From positions 4,633,779 to 4,697,778 of the forward strand of contig NZ_LT707006.1 of the NCBI RefSeq assembly GCF_900155865.1: DNA of 64,000 nt, given 5' to 3'. The notes under the pieces are model-generated. The model did not search any database, was not told the origin of the DNA, and was given only the letters and a program-made list of their open reading frames with translations. Of this stretch, positions 63,399-64,000 are shown piece by piece. The DNA is from Bacteroides bouchesdurhonensis (lineage in GTDB: Bacteria; Bacteroidota; Bacteroidia; Bacteroidales; Bacteroidaceae). Every line of letters begins with the position of its first letter. The first letter of the stretch is position 1. Made by a program: the position numbers and the translations under genes.

Positions 63399-64000
63399 TT
63401 AATCGAATACTTTACCATGGTTTGCTGCTAATTGAATCATCCTTTCATAGTCTTCAGCACTTAAATCCATGAAGTAATAATTAATTGGATTAACAATCTG
63501 CCCTTTCACATGGACTTCATAATGCAAATGAGGTCCCGTACTTTTTCCCGTACTTCCCACTTTTCCAATTACTTCACCACGCACTACCTTCTTTCCAACT
63601 TTCGTATTGAATCCTTGCAAATGAGCATAACGGGTCAAATAACCAAAGCCATGATCAATTTCAATCGTATTTCCGTATCCGGTTTCCCATCCAACTTTCA
63701 CCACTGTACCATCACCAGTTGCATACACATCAGTTCCGGGATGCGCAGAGAAATCCATCCCGGCATGGAATTTAGTCGTACCATAAATAGGATCGATACG
63801 CGTACCATATCCGGATGCAGTCTGACGAAGATCTTTATTGGAAATAGGCTGAATAGCCGGAATACATTTCAACATTTCATCATGGTTCTTACACATATCC
63901 ACCACATCATCAAAAGATTTGGACTGGATATAAAGTTGTTTGGAAAGTACGTCTAACTTCTGAGTTGTATTCACCACCAACTTTGAATTCACCATATCCA
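63399..64000 (-). CDS. M23-family murein endopeptidase, 3' part
   Basis: The frame remains open to the window edge, so the N-terminal part (usually a membrane anchor and coiled coil) is missing. The visible 198+ codons include a helical linker and the LytM/M23 zinc peptidase with SGYGTRIDPIYGTTKFHAGMD (His and Asp ligands) and the active-site TGPHLHYEV. It would cut peptidoglycan cross-bridges or act as a non-lytic activator; the intact HxxxD and HxH motifs favour catalysis. Confidence 0.9.
   Translation of the reverse strand, partial: DMVNSKLVVNTTQKLDVLSKQLYIQSKSFDDVVDMCKNHDEMLKCIPAIQPISNKDLRQTASGYGTRIDPIYGTTKFHAGMDFSAHPGTDVYATGDGTVVKVGWETGYGNTIEIDHGFGYLTRYAHLQGFNTKVGKKVVRGEVIGKVGSTGKSTGPHLHYEVHVKGQIVNPINYYFMDLSAEDYERMIQLAANHGKVFD

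Overview
The window looks like core chromosome of a gut Bacteroides species (Bacteroidales). The evidence is the AT-rich intergenic DNA with TAnnTTTG-type -7 promoter elements, A-rich leaders instead of strong Shine-Dalgarno sites, SPII lipoproteins with a Cys lipobox, a TonB receptor with a CarboxypepD_reg-like N-terminus, and families largely restricted to Bacteroidetes (DUF349, DUF5683, DUF1573 and NigD-like proteins). Species cannot be fixed from sequence reading alone.

Layout. 1-1167 is the 3' end of nuoN. 1247-8163 (-) holds a soluble PAS/GAF histidine kinase and a TonB receptor/beta-helix lipoprotein pair. 8353-11684 (-) is a three-gene operon: an OLD-like ABC ATPase, a DUF4435 TOPRIM protein and an MscS-type channel. 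Its first two genes have the architecture of the PARIS phage-defence pair. Then come an EamA transporter (+), a 22-bp-period palindromic array, and a minus-strand group of DUF1573 protein, MeaB GTPase and lipoprotein. 16364-40259 (-) is the most striking block: four tandem alpha-2-macroglobulin-like genes of about 1,880-1,900 codons. All four lack the CxEQ thioester, each has a hypervariable centre, and each carries a shared upstream motif. An 88-bp near-palindrome lies between the third and fourth (in coordinate order). 40837-43323 (-) holds pepD and a flippase-like membrane protein. They are divergent from ksgA-mgtE and a DUF349 protein (+).

The right third is housekeeping: tRNA-Gln, rsfS-ftsH-cdsA, a NigD-like lipoprotein, surE-lpxB, a complete ISAs1-family insertion sequence with 9-bp target duplications, a second 22-bp palindromic array, parA-parB-DUF5683-mltD, and a relA/spoT homologue. 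It ends with a MerR-type regulator and an M23 endopeptidase that runs off the edge.

The observations most worth following are: (i) two unlinked intergenic arrays of GTTTC...GAAAC palindromes with an exact 22-bp period, one upstream of parAB, plus a third array with a 21/22-bp period that folds into an 88-bp hairpin; (ii) the expanded thioester-less A2M family, whose bait-position segment varies and in places resembles a TonB-plug motif; (iii) a compact PARIS-like operon coupled to a mechanosensitive channel; and (iv) a small independent transcription unit bounded by two terminators at 40385-40757.
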